From: Physocladia obscura
Taxonomy: Eukaryota > Chytridiomycota > Chytridiomycetes > Chytridiales > Chytriomycetaceae
Direction: 5' to 3'
NCBI GenBank assembly: GCA_027596945.1
Contig: JADGJH010000774.1
Coordinates: 1-14,572, forward strand
DNA: 14,572 nucleotides
In this document: one piece after another, positions 1 through 9,547 of the stretch
Numbering within the stretch: the stretch's first letter is position 1
Layout of the letters: every line of letters starts with the position of its first letter
Notes under the pieces: generated by a model
Database searches by the model: none
Told to the model about the DNA's origin: nothing
What the model saw: only the letters and a program-made list of their open reading frames with translations
Translations under genes and position numbers: made by a program

Positions 1-1046
1 AAAAAGCACCTTAGTCAAAGAATATGGCTCATCAAAATATTCTGAGAAAAATTCCAACACTTTACTCGCAAGCGATAATGCATATTTTCCGTGCACCGCC
101 TTTCCTTTTATGGTATAAACTCTCACAGGATACTTATGAGAGTTGGCTGGCAGCGGTGGGTTCACAACAGTTTCGATAAAATCAAGCTCCCCAACAACGT
201 ATGCAACCAAATATGTACTCATTTTCGGTGTCGTTTTAAACGTGACTTGCTTCTTCGGAATACTGTCAATTTCGAGATTAATGGACGAAATTTCGGCCGT
301 ATTTGATAATGCAACGAGATGCCTATCTACGATTAATGAACTCGAAAATGTTGCTTTCAACGCGGGCTCGTCAAATGATGGAAAACATCTGCGACAGTCT
401 GTCGATTGAAATCTGGACCAATTTTTCAAAGAGGATCAAAAAAAAAAAAAATCAAAAAAAATTTTGAACTCACTGTGTGATAACAAGGTGGCGTTTTTCG
501 CCAGCGTAATCTGTGTAGCTCGAACGATAGAAACCAGCCAATTGATCATTATGGATTCCCTCAAACTCAATAAAGATGACGACATCCGATCCAGCTGGTA
601 TTTCTTGCGCAAACGCAAATGCTACGGTTTCAAGATCCTCATCGAAGCTGATTGTTTCGGCTTCCATTCTATATTTTTCATAATAAATGCGCAAATAATA
701 TCTCCTTTATCGAAAGGCTTTAATCTGAAAAATCTTAGAATCCTTACTTCAACTGGGTTTTGTGGTTGTGGATAGCAACTGCGGCCAAATTAATTTCTAA
801 CTCCTTTGCGTTCAAGATTATTGTGCTTGTTGATTCCTTACACAAGGCTCTGGGAGCAGGAAAGCTGTTAGTGCTGGATCATGATTGGTAATCGTGAGAT
901 ATGTACTCAATTGTAACAGCACCAACGAAAGTAAAGGTTTCTAGATTTGGCGTGATCGTGATCGAATAATGCGACGGAACCAAGCTTTTCGGGAGTATTT
1001 CGCGTTTATTCTCTCCATCATCCAGGATGGAATCCGCTTCTGTCAT
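1..1046 (-). CDS. M1-family metallo-aminopeptidase (puromycin-sensitive/Aap1-like), N-terminal part, runs off left edge
   Basis: M1 aminopeptidases are zinc enzymes that remove N-terminal residues from peptides; the Aap1/PSA subgroup is mainly cytosolic. Exons on the minus strand are 1046-907, 849-748, 704 (or 701)-474 and 412 to about 10, giving about 292 codons. The ATG at 1046-1044 is followed by the family N-terminus (LPKSLVPSHYSITITPNLE, then FTFVGAVTIE). Further family marks in order are STSTIILNAKELEI, a GFYRSSY block, TQFQSTDCRRCFPSFDEPAL and KMSTYLVAYVVGELDF. All three splices restore the frame exactly at these conserved stretches. The sequence after YSLTK does not match the family, and a GT lies at 9-8, so a fourth intron probably starts there. 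The GAMEN and HEXXH zinc motifs lie outside the window, so activity cannot be judged. It is transcribed away from NUP188. No signal peptide is visible. Confidence 0.92.
413..473 (-). other. Intron 3 of the M1 aminopeptidase gene
   Basis: A 61 bp intron with donor GTGAGT at 473 and acceptor TCCAG ending at 413. On the minus strand it carries a long T tract; the plus strand shows 13 consecutive A at 438-450. Splicing gives VITQ-FQSTDCRRCFP, a near-perfect family match across the junction. Confidence 0.92.
705..747 (-). other. Intron 2 of the M1 aminopeptidase gene, tandem acceptor
   Basis: The donor GTAAGG is at 747. Two AG acceptors three bases apart, ending at 705 and 702, both restore the frame and give Lys-Arg-Tyr-Tyr or Lys-Tyr-Tyr. 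A better-looking TTCAG lies further upstream in the intron, but using it puts the next exon in the wrong frame, so it must be bypassed. The intron is therefore 43 or 46 bp. Confidence 0.75.
850..906 (-). other. Intron 1 of the M1 aminopeptidase gene
   Basis: A 57 bp GT..AG intron with donor GTACAT at 906 and acceptor CCCAG ending at 850. A CACTAAC branch-site match lies at 873-867, with the branch A 18 nt before the acceptor G. Splicing joins phase 2 halves and gives GAVTIE-ALCKES, continuous with the family pattern. The unspliced frame hits a stop soon after the donor. Confidence 0.88.
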
Positions 1047-2691
1047 TTGAATTGAAAATCAGAAAAAAATTTTCACCTGATCAATGACAAATGAGAAATA
1101 CCACATTCTGTTGAGAAGCGCTAACGGGAGTGTGGGAGACGCAGGAGCAGGGCCTTGAGGAGTCAGTCGGTTGAGGACAGACGATGGAAGAGATTTCAAG
1201 GAGGAAAAAGTATATTTTATTTTTAGAATAGGACAGAGTTAAAAAGTGATCCACAGTCACATTCCAACACATTCAGTGCCGACTTTTTCTGCGGCCGTAT
1301 CTGGAATTTTTCAATGTTTTCCCTCGAAAAATAAGCAAGGATTCCAATCTTAACCTCAATCATTGCAAAAATAACACCACATTAAACAAGCAAATATAGT
1401 TTTTACTATTTAACAGCTTTTTGGTTTTGGAGAACTAACGAACATTATAATTCCTCAATTTACTTTGATCCAGTCGTAGTGCCTACTTTGTAAAATCGAC
1501 CTCTCCAGTTTCAACAATATAATATCAAGCATTTCAAATCGATACTTCCCATACATATTTCACAAAAATAATTCAGTTATGTGTAATTGCTTAAATTATC
1601 TCCTTCCTTTTTTGTGCAAGCCTTCGTTGATTTGCTATTTCCAAATTTAAGTAACAAGGATGAATTTTTATGAAAAGATAATGATATGTCGGGCAGGTTG
1701 ACTAAACACTTTGCCACACCTAATCTAAAATCCCAAATGGCTTTGTTCAGCAATAGAAATAATCCTTGTCACAAATTTACTTGATTCAAATAAGGAAATT
1801 GTTTTTGATAATTTTCCTTACAAGATGCAATCACTCCTAGCTTAACTGTCATACTACTGACACTATTTGGTTTCTCATCTGTGAATCTATTGGGGTTATT
1901 GCATACTGTTAATTTTTTTTACAGTTGAATTTTGTTGAATTGTTGATATTGTACATTTTTTGCTTGAGAGTGGAGGAGAGGATAAGACTGTTTTTTTTTA
2001 AAATTTTTTATTCATAGGTAAATTTTCAGTTATTTTCTTCTTTAATTTTATTATCCAAATTTCTCGTAGAAAATCTTGAGAGTGGCGAATAATCGGCACA
2101 GCAATCGATGCCGTATTTGCAATATTAATTACAAAATAACTCGCAGCATTGAATCGGCACTAATATAATGAAACACATTCTGTGTCAGGTGCAGCATAAT
2201 CGATTTAAGACTTTAAGCCAACATATATCCCGATATCATTTACCCAGTGACCTGAGTGAAATCGTTTCGCGATTTGTCCCAACAATTAATGATACAAATA
2301 AGTGCAGACTCAATGCAAAAAATACTTCGAAATTGGCGCTGATGCAGATTATGCCATTTAAAAATTGAGGACGAATACCGCATTTTCATGAATAGTTTAA
2401 ACACCAAAAGTATCAGAGATCATACGAAAACTCAAATTAAAGGGAAAATTCAGGATTTGTTTAATGTTTCAATTTTATCAAATACTAATTGGTTTGAAGC
2501 AAATAGTATTTGGAGTGGCATATGAAACTGATATTATTACAGCCTTGTACCAGACAGTTCAATGCCAATGTACTCAAAGCTACAGCAATAATTGCATTTG
2601 AATATGCAAAGGTTACAAGCAGAATTTGGGTAAATATTACATATTTATCCTGGAAAAAGCCCAAAAAGTCATAAAAACATCATTTTCTATT

Positions 2692-2815
2692 CTGTCTGCT
2701 ACTTGTTTTACTTTCATTTCATTTCATTATTCCTTTATTTTCTTATTCATTTACTCGTTTATACATTATTCAATATTCCTTCATTTTTTTACCTTCTCAT
2801 TTACCCACATCTCTT
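2692..2815. repeat. Pyrimidine-rich low-complexity stretch
   Basis: The plus strand is dominated by T and C, with recurring TTTCATTTCATT-like and TTTATTC-like words. It creates a short hydrophobic-looking open frame that I do not regard as coding. It could be a nucleosome-poor promoter element, but that is a guess. Confidence 0.5.
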
Positions 2816-2899
2816 ATCGCTTCCTAATTATGGGAACATGTTAGTTGCAAAACCATAGTCGATAACTGCCAATCGTTTAGTGGATTACTCTTTATCGAT

Positions 2900-2923
2900 A
2901 AATTTCTAAATTTCTAAATTTCC
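2900..2923. repeat. Three-copy tandem repeat, unit AAATTTCT
   Basis: Three consecutive 8-bp units at 2900-2907, 2908-2915 and 2916-2923; the last differs by one base (AAATTTCC). It is a small microsatellite-like repeat in the intergenic region, with no evident function. Confidence 0.8.
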
Positions 2924-3523
2924 GAATCAATATTTTAAATATCAGTCAAATATGTATAAGCAGTGTCAGATATTTTTCAGACATGGAATAATTGTTACGA
3001 GTTTAATATGCTCTGTGTAATTGAGCCGAAAGAAAAAGTCATTGTGAGAAATGAGTCTTCACTATATTTTGTTGTCTGTTAGATGTTGCTTATGAAATGT
3101 GCGTCTGCTTTGTCTGTTTTGGCATGTACCCACATTATTTATTTTATTGTATTTGTTTTTGCTTTCCATATTGGATCTGTCTAACATTAAACGGAAAAAG
3201 ACATCAAGTTAGTATGTTGTCCGAAACTGAAAACAAAAGCTGCATAACCTGCAAATTAAATATTTCCAAAAAATACGTCCCATTGCCTTTAGTGGCGAAA
3301 AACTACAGTATAGTAGAAACAGCAAATAGGTGGAGGAGTGAATTGTATTAAGTGCTGGCTTTTTCAGACTGGAAAATTAACATACTTCATTCTTTATTTT
3401 GCTTTATTATGTCGGACTGTGTGGGAAACATTATGAAATGCAGTGGTGCAGCCAGTGACTACGTTGATCTTGCCCTCAAGCTTCTGATTTTTTGTTCATT
3501 TTCTCCGCTTCATTTTGACTGTG

Positions 3524-6500
3524 ATGGTGGATAAACGAAAACAGACCGATTCAGGTTCAGCAAACGTCGAGCCTCTTTTCCGCTCATATTCATCACTCTA
3601 CCAATTTCTGGAGCTTAAATTGCGCACGCATTCGGCCTCTGTTTTTGGCGAATATTTGTCGCAACATCGAGATTCATTCAGCCATCTTCTGAATGGTGAG
3701 CAGTACTTTCGATTATTTCTCAACTACTAATAAGCAAGACGATGGAATTAGAATACAAACCACCGTCGGCCGCGTCGCGCAAAAAAGTTGAAGCTGGGAA
3801 ACTTAACTATCACGGAACGGAAATAACAATCAAAGCTTCTGAACAGCAAAACGTGCTCACTTTCAGTGCTCTTGCCGATCTTGACGAACAACAGAGCTTT
3901 GTGGTTCTCCGTGATTTTTTGCACTCACAGCTGAAATTGACGGGATCTGGGGTTATGATTTCGGCTGTGGATCTCAATGCTGCCCTCAACTTTTACTCCG
4001 AAGAGCGATGTGCCCTGTTGCAATCCTTAGCGGCTCTTATACGCGCAGCTCAAGACGATTTACATCCTTACCAGTCCATTATCGGATTATTTATTTCTGA
4101 AATTACGCAAAGCGAATCCTTTGTCAAAAATATTCTCCAACAGTTCATGGCGAAAATCACAGCCCGTATTCCAACTTTTTTAGAGCAACAAAATCGACGT
4201 GCTGTGATGTGGGCCACTCAGAATATGCGCGAGCAAAAGGCGCTTCTTGAATTATTGTTTCTTGTGTATTATGACGAGCTTGTCTGCGACACTGATCAGG
4301 CAGTCGAAATCATTTCAAAGATAGATTCTGTCAGATTTGGGCTAAAACAACCTAATTCACCATTGTTTGAAGACGAAGGACATTTGTTGTGGAAAGACGT
4401 TGTCCATCTTTGTGTCTTGATTTGTCTGGCTGTTCTGAATTTGGAGCAAATTACAGGGCAAGATGATGGAATGGAGACTGAAATTGCGTTGGTTAAATAC
4501 CCGAATCATATGGTTACATTAACAAAATTATTTGCAAACTATCTATCTGCAACAAATCCAAGTGAAGGCCAAGTTTTTTCACCACTTATTCTCTGTTGGA
4601 GCTGCATATTGCAAAAAATCTCGGAAAATGCAGAAGCTGTCCAAAACTTGAAAGATAATGGCATTTCAGCAACTAAAGCCTCCCAATCGTTCATAAAATC
4701 CGCTGATTCACTTGGTGTTTTTGAATATATAGAAGCCTCCATTAAAAGTTATGCGGTTTTGAAAAACAACCCCATAATTTTGGGTTACAAAAGTGTTTTC
4801 AAAGGTCTTCTGACTCTTTTCATTACTTGTTTCAATGTGGATGAAACGCCAAAATTTCATAATCTCATTGAATGCTTTGTTCAGTTGTTTCAGGAGTCGC
4901 CAGAAATTTGCGAACAATTTTGGTTACAAGATTATCCGTTGCCTGACAGGCGATCTCTTTTGGATGCAGCTCGCGCGCGATTTCCGTATGAACAAAAATC
5001 TTTCGTCAAACTTTTTGGATCTCTCTGCTCCAGTAGAACTGCTACCTTTGTGTTTGAATACCTCAAATCAATTCAAACATTTACTGGAACTTATGAAAAT
5101 GGCACAATTCGAACATTTCCTGGCACTCCAGTTCTTGCAGAAGACTACAACTTGGCACAGGGCCTTTCAAACCGTCTGCAAATGTATGCGGCTGCTGGGT
5201 CCAAAGTGCATGTTCTTTCAATCAATCCACAAATCTTTCAAATCTATACATCCTACTCAGCTTTCCATATTTTCATCTGTCACCTGGCAATTTTCTTGGA
5301 GAACAATGCGACGTTAACCTCTGGTACAGCTCCAGCTTTTCTATCATTGTGCGATACAATCGCCGATTGGCTTGTACTAATCAACAAACTGTTGGAAAAC
5401 TGCCCTGCAATACCGTTGCCGACAGAACTTTCACGTACAGCGGTTTTATCGCATCTTTGCGATTTCCAAGTCACAGAGTTGCCAAACTTTACTGTTAACG
5501 AGCTCACAAGAATGATTTGTCGTGCATTTGCCTGCGGCTGCGTTGCAGATTCAACTTTACCAACACGACTTCTAACTGCGTGTATGAAAACTCTCTCACT
5601 GCTACTTCCAGAGAATTCTGGAGTATGGTATCTTGTGCGCCAGGAAATTCCTATCCCTCGATACTCTGCGTCGTCTGATAGTGCAATTGGAGGTGGTCGG
5701 TACATGCAGCAGCGACTACTTCCATTCGAAAAAGCAAGTGGTGAATACAGTACGACATTGGCGTTCCTAGAGCTTGTCATTACAATGTGCAATGAGTGTC
5801 AAAATAGCACCTCTGATGAGCATGGAGATTTGGCGTTAGCGGTACAGGCCGATGTTTTGATCTCTTGTGTTAAATATGTGCATTCCGAAATATTTGCCTC
5901 TTACAACTCTTGGCGATACGCTCGTGTTTCAGACAAACTAGATATTGGGGAAAAAGTTTTAGAGGTTTGACCTTGAATTTAAATTGAAAACTTTTGAGAT
6001 ACAAAATATTTTTATTAAATCGCAGATATTCAACAAAATTTTGCGCGACTTTACTGTGTCAAAAACAAACGCACCATTGGCGCCACTACGAGAGCTTATT
6101 GTGAATGGATATCTGGATAGCTCATTGCGTCAAGTTTCGCCTGTGTTGGAAATTCTCAGCACTGGAAACCTGGCTCCGCTTACTTTTTACAACGCGCGAA
6201 GAATTCACGAAGTTACTATTCTTGAAGAGTCGATTGTGCAAGCGTTACTTTTTGTCAAAGCATTGCTTCTTGAGCGAAAAATTACTGGAAAAATCGACAC
6301 TCTATTGGAACATGCAATTCTTGACAGGACTGTAACTTTTAATACTTCCGACGGTGCCACTGTGACCGAACTTGTGCATATTATAGCTTCATATATTTCA
6401 TATGAATATAATTTACAGATACCTCTAATTGCAACCGAGGTTTGTTTGTTCATGCTTCTCATGCATTAATTTAGGAAACGAAATTGTATAGGTGTTGGTT

Positions 6501-9344
6501 CTTCTTTGTGAAGTTGCCGCAGAATGGACTCCTCGTCCTCCATCTTTTATTGGATATTTTGGACCTGACGTTTCAAAAATAATTTCCAGCATAATTTCTG
6601 TCTCAGCTGACGACTCGTTCGACTTAGCAACTGATGACGAATCGGTTCTTGTTGGAACAAAAGAATCAATTCAGCGCGCTGCCTTCAATTTTGTGAATGT
6701 CGCGGTTCAAACACAGCCAGGACTCGGAGCACTGTTCTTGAATGGCGAATCTATTCTCACTTCACCCAAGAAATTACCTCGAAAAAATGATAAGGAAAAC
6801 GAAATACGTGAAACGTCAATTCTACATGCAATCATTATTGTTCTTTCAAATTGGTCTGAATTCTTGAATTTGCGCACAACCGTGGTTCCCACAGTTCTTC
6901 GGCTTATAGAAACACTCTGGCATGCTGCACCGGAATTCCATAGCGCGGTGCAGAAATTGCGAATGGCGCCACAGTTTTGGGAAAACCTCTATAAGATTTT
7001 TTCGGCAGAGTTGGAAGAGTCAGGTGACGGACACGTACAAAACTTTTATCTTGATATCAGTCGAGCTATTGTTATCAGAATCTTTGTGAACGAAGTGTTT
7101 TACGTTGGCAGTAATAAGTCTGGTAAGTTAAATGACTGGATTACGAAGGCTTTGCAGGATTCTGTGCAGCTTGATAAAATGTCAACAGCTTTTGCGAACG
7201 TTATGACCAAAAATGGCATATATGTTGAAGTCTCAAGGAAACAAGTTCTCGATTTTGTGTCTGATTTTAAGTTGACGCTTGACATTGAATCGTTTGCAAG
7301 ACCAGTACCTCACGGTCGATTTGAAAGTGGATTTAATGATTTTGGCAGCAATTATTTTTACGATGTGGAATTGCTTTTGATCAAGGAGGGGAAATATTTG
7401 GCAAAATCTGGCAGAAAGCATGATATTGTTGAAGCTGTGCAACAAGTCAATCGCGCGTATTCTTCTTCAAAAATTGGGTTCGAAAATCTAAAATCAACAT
7501 TTTCTTTCATAAAGATTGCAGCGTTGAAGTTGGGAAATGAATCTTGGTCAGAAATCGGAACACCACGAAGGCAGATTTTAATGGATATAATTTCCCTTAT
7601 CTGCAAAACTCTGTCAACAGAATATCAATACTCGCACATCAAACTTGAAATTTGTAGTGAATTCAGCTCGCTGCTCGTTTTACTTCTTACAATTTGGAGT
7701 TCCGACTGTGAAAAACTATCAACAGCTGAAATTTTGAAGTCAACCAGCCCTCTCTTTGAATTTTTGCAGTACTTGCGTGCCTGTGTATCGAATTCTGGAT
7801 TCCGTGAACTTTTATTTTCAATGAATATTGTCGCACATACACATTACAATCAAATATGGACCGCTATTTTAATTACTATTGAAACAATTAAACGTTTATC
7901 AGCTGTTACTGCAGACCGTAAATTTAGTAACACATGTTCAGAGTTCTGTTTAAATGTTCTGCCTTACACTTTACGGCCGTTGGAAGAAATTCTCTCAATG
8001 GATTCACTCGTGAATTCAAGCACTACTTTCGAATGTTGTGTGGTGTTGATGGCAATCGTAAACGAACTTGTTACTTTTGTTACCGAAGTTATTGTGCACG
8101 CTCAAGATTGCGTTGCACAAATAATCCAGTCAAATTTGATTCTATTGTTGCTTAATACTATTTGTAGCGCTGGTACGGGCGATGGGATTAAAATCAGCAT
8201 GAATAATTCCGAAAATGTAACTGTGGAAGTTACTGAGTCTGAATATTCTATTTCCATGTCAGCACTAAGAATTTTGCTTCTTTTTGCTCGAATTCCAACT
8301 CTTTCAGATACTGTTGCTTCAAACGGACTCATTGCGTCGTTTTGCAATTCACAAATTTCATTGGCTATTTCAAGTGGACATGGAATTGAAGCATATTCTG
8401 GTCAAGAACGAAATTTGGCTCATCAATTATGGTGTCAAATGGTTAAAGTTGTGAGCATAACTTTGCGTACTGTTGAAACTCCAGGACTATTTCAAAGATC
8501 TGTGACTGGGTTTTTAAAGTTACATTGGAAACAAGTGAAAGAAATTCTTGATTTACCATTTGAAAATATTTTGAACTGTGCCAGATTGGAAGAAGTCGAA
8601 ATTTACAGTGAACTTTCCTATGGACTTGTTGTAGCTTGTACAAATGCTGGAGCTGAAGAGGTTGATTATTCTTTTTTGGAAGCCATTCGTGGTTTGTTGG
8701 TGCAAACTTTAAGGCAAAGTGTGTATATGTTGAGACATCCCGCAACGTTGTCAAACAAAGGCAAAGTCATGAGCTTGGAAATTATCGATGGTGTTTCAAA
8801 TGTTACTGAAAACGAATTCAAAGATGCATTCGATAATCATTTAAAATCGCTTATTTTGCTGATTGGTTTGTGTTTTTGTAGTTGTTTTTGGAGTTGTTGT
8901 TGCTGTTTCACTAAATTTCTTTATTTTGAAATAGTTCGAAACATTTTGGCATATCTTTGTGTCGCATTTAATGTTTCTGGCTGCATCTCTGTAGGTGATA
9001 CTTCCGCATTCGACAATAAAGGGTTAAGTCTTAGCACATGGTTGGAATGTTTATCATTCGCTGTTGATTCTCTATCACGCAAAAAAACGAACCAAAAGAA
9101 TATTGACACAATACGCGAACGTGCATTTGGCGTTGAAAATCTTTGCTTGATCATTTCGCAGTTGATCAGTTTAATTTTCGCACATGTTGCGGCGTCATCA
9201 AATGGAGAAGAGGGTTTGCATGAGGCATTGGAAAATATGCAACAGACTGCAAACGTTCTTGATATAATGGGGCGTGATGGCAGGGCAGATGATACCGTTA
9301 AAATATTGAGAAATGAAATTACATTCTTGATCGAGCGTTGCTGA
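3524..9344 (+). CDS. NUP188: NUP188, nuclear pore inner-ring scaffold nucleoporin
   Basis: Nup188 is a large alpha-solenoid of the nuclear pore inner ring that associates with Nup93/Nic96. Exons are 3524-3695, 3752-5964, 6026-6439, 6492-8865 and 8935-9344; they total 5583 nt, or 1860 codons plus TGA, slightly longer than the roughly 1750-residue animal protein. Family matches in order are YKPPSAAS near residue 58, LDEQQS near 100, YSEERCALL followed by DDLHPYQ, REQKALLELLFL, a probable SH3-like insertion near 505-560, GEYSTTLAFLELV, SYNSWRY near 773, VAVQTQPGL near 1000 and LRMAPQFWENL near 1090. The C-terminal third diverges but keeps the helical pattern. The ATG at 3524 is preferred because nothing earlier in frame is an ATG. 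The related NUP205/Nup192 is less likely, because the KPPS and TQPGL blocks are typical of Nup188. Confidence 0.93.
3696..3751 (+). other. NUP188 intron 1 with a TACTAAT branch site
   Basis: A 56 bp intron with donor GTGAGC and acceptor TTAG ending at 3751. The branch-site match TACTAAT is at 3725-3731, 21 nt from branch A to the final G. Two nearer AGs, ending at 3734 and 3738, are 4 and 8 nt from the branch A and give the wrong frame. Only the 3751 acceptor joins LLN to EYKPPS, matching the family. An ATG at 3742 lies inside the intron and is not the start codon. Confidence 0.88.
5965..6025 (+). other. NUP188 intron 2
   Basis: A 61 bp phase 0 intron, donor GTTTGA, acceptor CGCAG. Splicing gives EKVLE-IFNKILRDF, a continuous helix like the corresponding region of Nup188/Nup205 proteins. 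Unspliced, the frame stops at once after the donor. Confidence 0.9.
6440..6491 (+). other. NUP188 intron 3
   Basis: A 52 bp phase 0 intron, donor GTTTGT, acceptor TATAG ending at 6491. A CATTAAT branch-like site at 6464-6470 places its A 22 nt from the acceptor G. A nearer TTAG ending at 6474 is only 5 nt from that A and gives the wrong frame. Splicing gives IATE-VLVLLCEVAAEW. Confidence 0.88.
8866..8934 (+). other. NUP188 intron 4, in frame and without stops
   Basis: A 69 bp segment (23 codons) without stop codons, which would otherwise add a Cys/Phe-rich stretch to the protein. The donor GTTTGT matches introns 2 and 3. A CACTAAAT branch-like site lies 20 nt before the ATAG acceptor, the same spacing as introns 1 and 3. 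Removing it joins LILLI to VRNILAYL as one amphipathic helix, which fits the Nup188 C-terminus. Confidence 0.8.
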
Positions 9345-9547
9345 AACAATGCTGATGTTGAAGGGAGAAAGGGCAATTAAATAAAATAAAATATAGGGGA
9401 GATTAACTGATACTGAAGTAAATTTGACACAGACATTTTTTTCAAACCTTCTTCATTCGAGTTCGCAAGAACTTGACTTTGTAATAATAATAAAGAAGTA
9501 ATGGTAAAATCAGTATAAATTTTATTCTGTTATTTATTTTATTATTT
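9345..9547. other. Short NUP188-CCDC57 intergenic spacer
   Basis: These 203 bp hold the 3' end of NUP188 and the whole upstream region of the next gene, which is on the same strand. A TATAAAT sequence is at 9514-9520, only 28 nt before the ATG. That is close for a TATA box, so it may be chance in AT-rich DNA. Confidence 0.5.
9380..9390 (+). terminator. Overlapping AATAAA polyadenylation signals after NUP188
   Basis: Two overlapping AATAAA hexamers at 9380-9385 and 9385-9390, about 36-46 nt after the NUP188 stop codon. Position and sequence fit a eukaryotic poly(A) signal. Confidence 0.6.

Larger units (their letters stand above)
1047..3523. other. Long AT-rich divergent intergenic region, no supported gene
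   Basis: About 2.5 kb separate the start codons of the divergent M1 aminopeptidase (minus) and NUP188 (plus) genes. Both promoters and 5' leaders must lie here. I see only short open frames of random-looking composition, with no recognisable protein motif, tRNA, rRNA, terminal inverted repeat or coding-type transposon signature. Around 1100-1200 the DNA is less AT-rich and may be leader or promoter sequence of the M1 gene. Small features are an 8-bp tandem repeat at 2900-2923, a pyrimidine-rich stretch near 2692-2815, and a short direct repeat at 2091-2099 and 2152-2160. Confidence 0.6.

Noticed and set aside
2168..2368. A 66-codon open frame in the intergenic region
   Set aside because: No motif, no supporting splice or expression signal, and a length expected by chance.
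2626..2844. A hydrophobic Phe/Ser-rich open frame resembling a small membrane protein
   Set aside because: It is the translation of a T-rich low-complexity stretch, with no conserved feature.
3097..3534. Two adjacent open frames separated by a single TAA just upstream of NUP188
   Set aside because: The translation has no recognisable motif, is rich in Cys/Phe/Tyr as expected from AT/TG-rich noncoding DNA, and overlaps the NUP188 start codon in another frame. Treated as leader or promoter sequence.
5280..5792. A 170-codon minus-strand open frame inside NUP188
   Set aside because: Antisense shadow of a conserved NUP188 exon; its translation shows no recognisable protein pattern.
8866..8934. 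A Cys/Phe-rich insert as a real NUP188 domain
   Set aside because: It has donor, branch and acceptor signals with the spacing seen in the other introns, and its removal restores a continuous helix.
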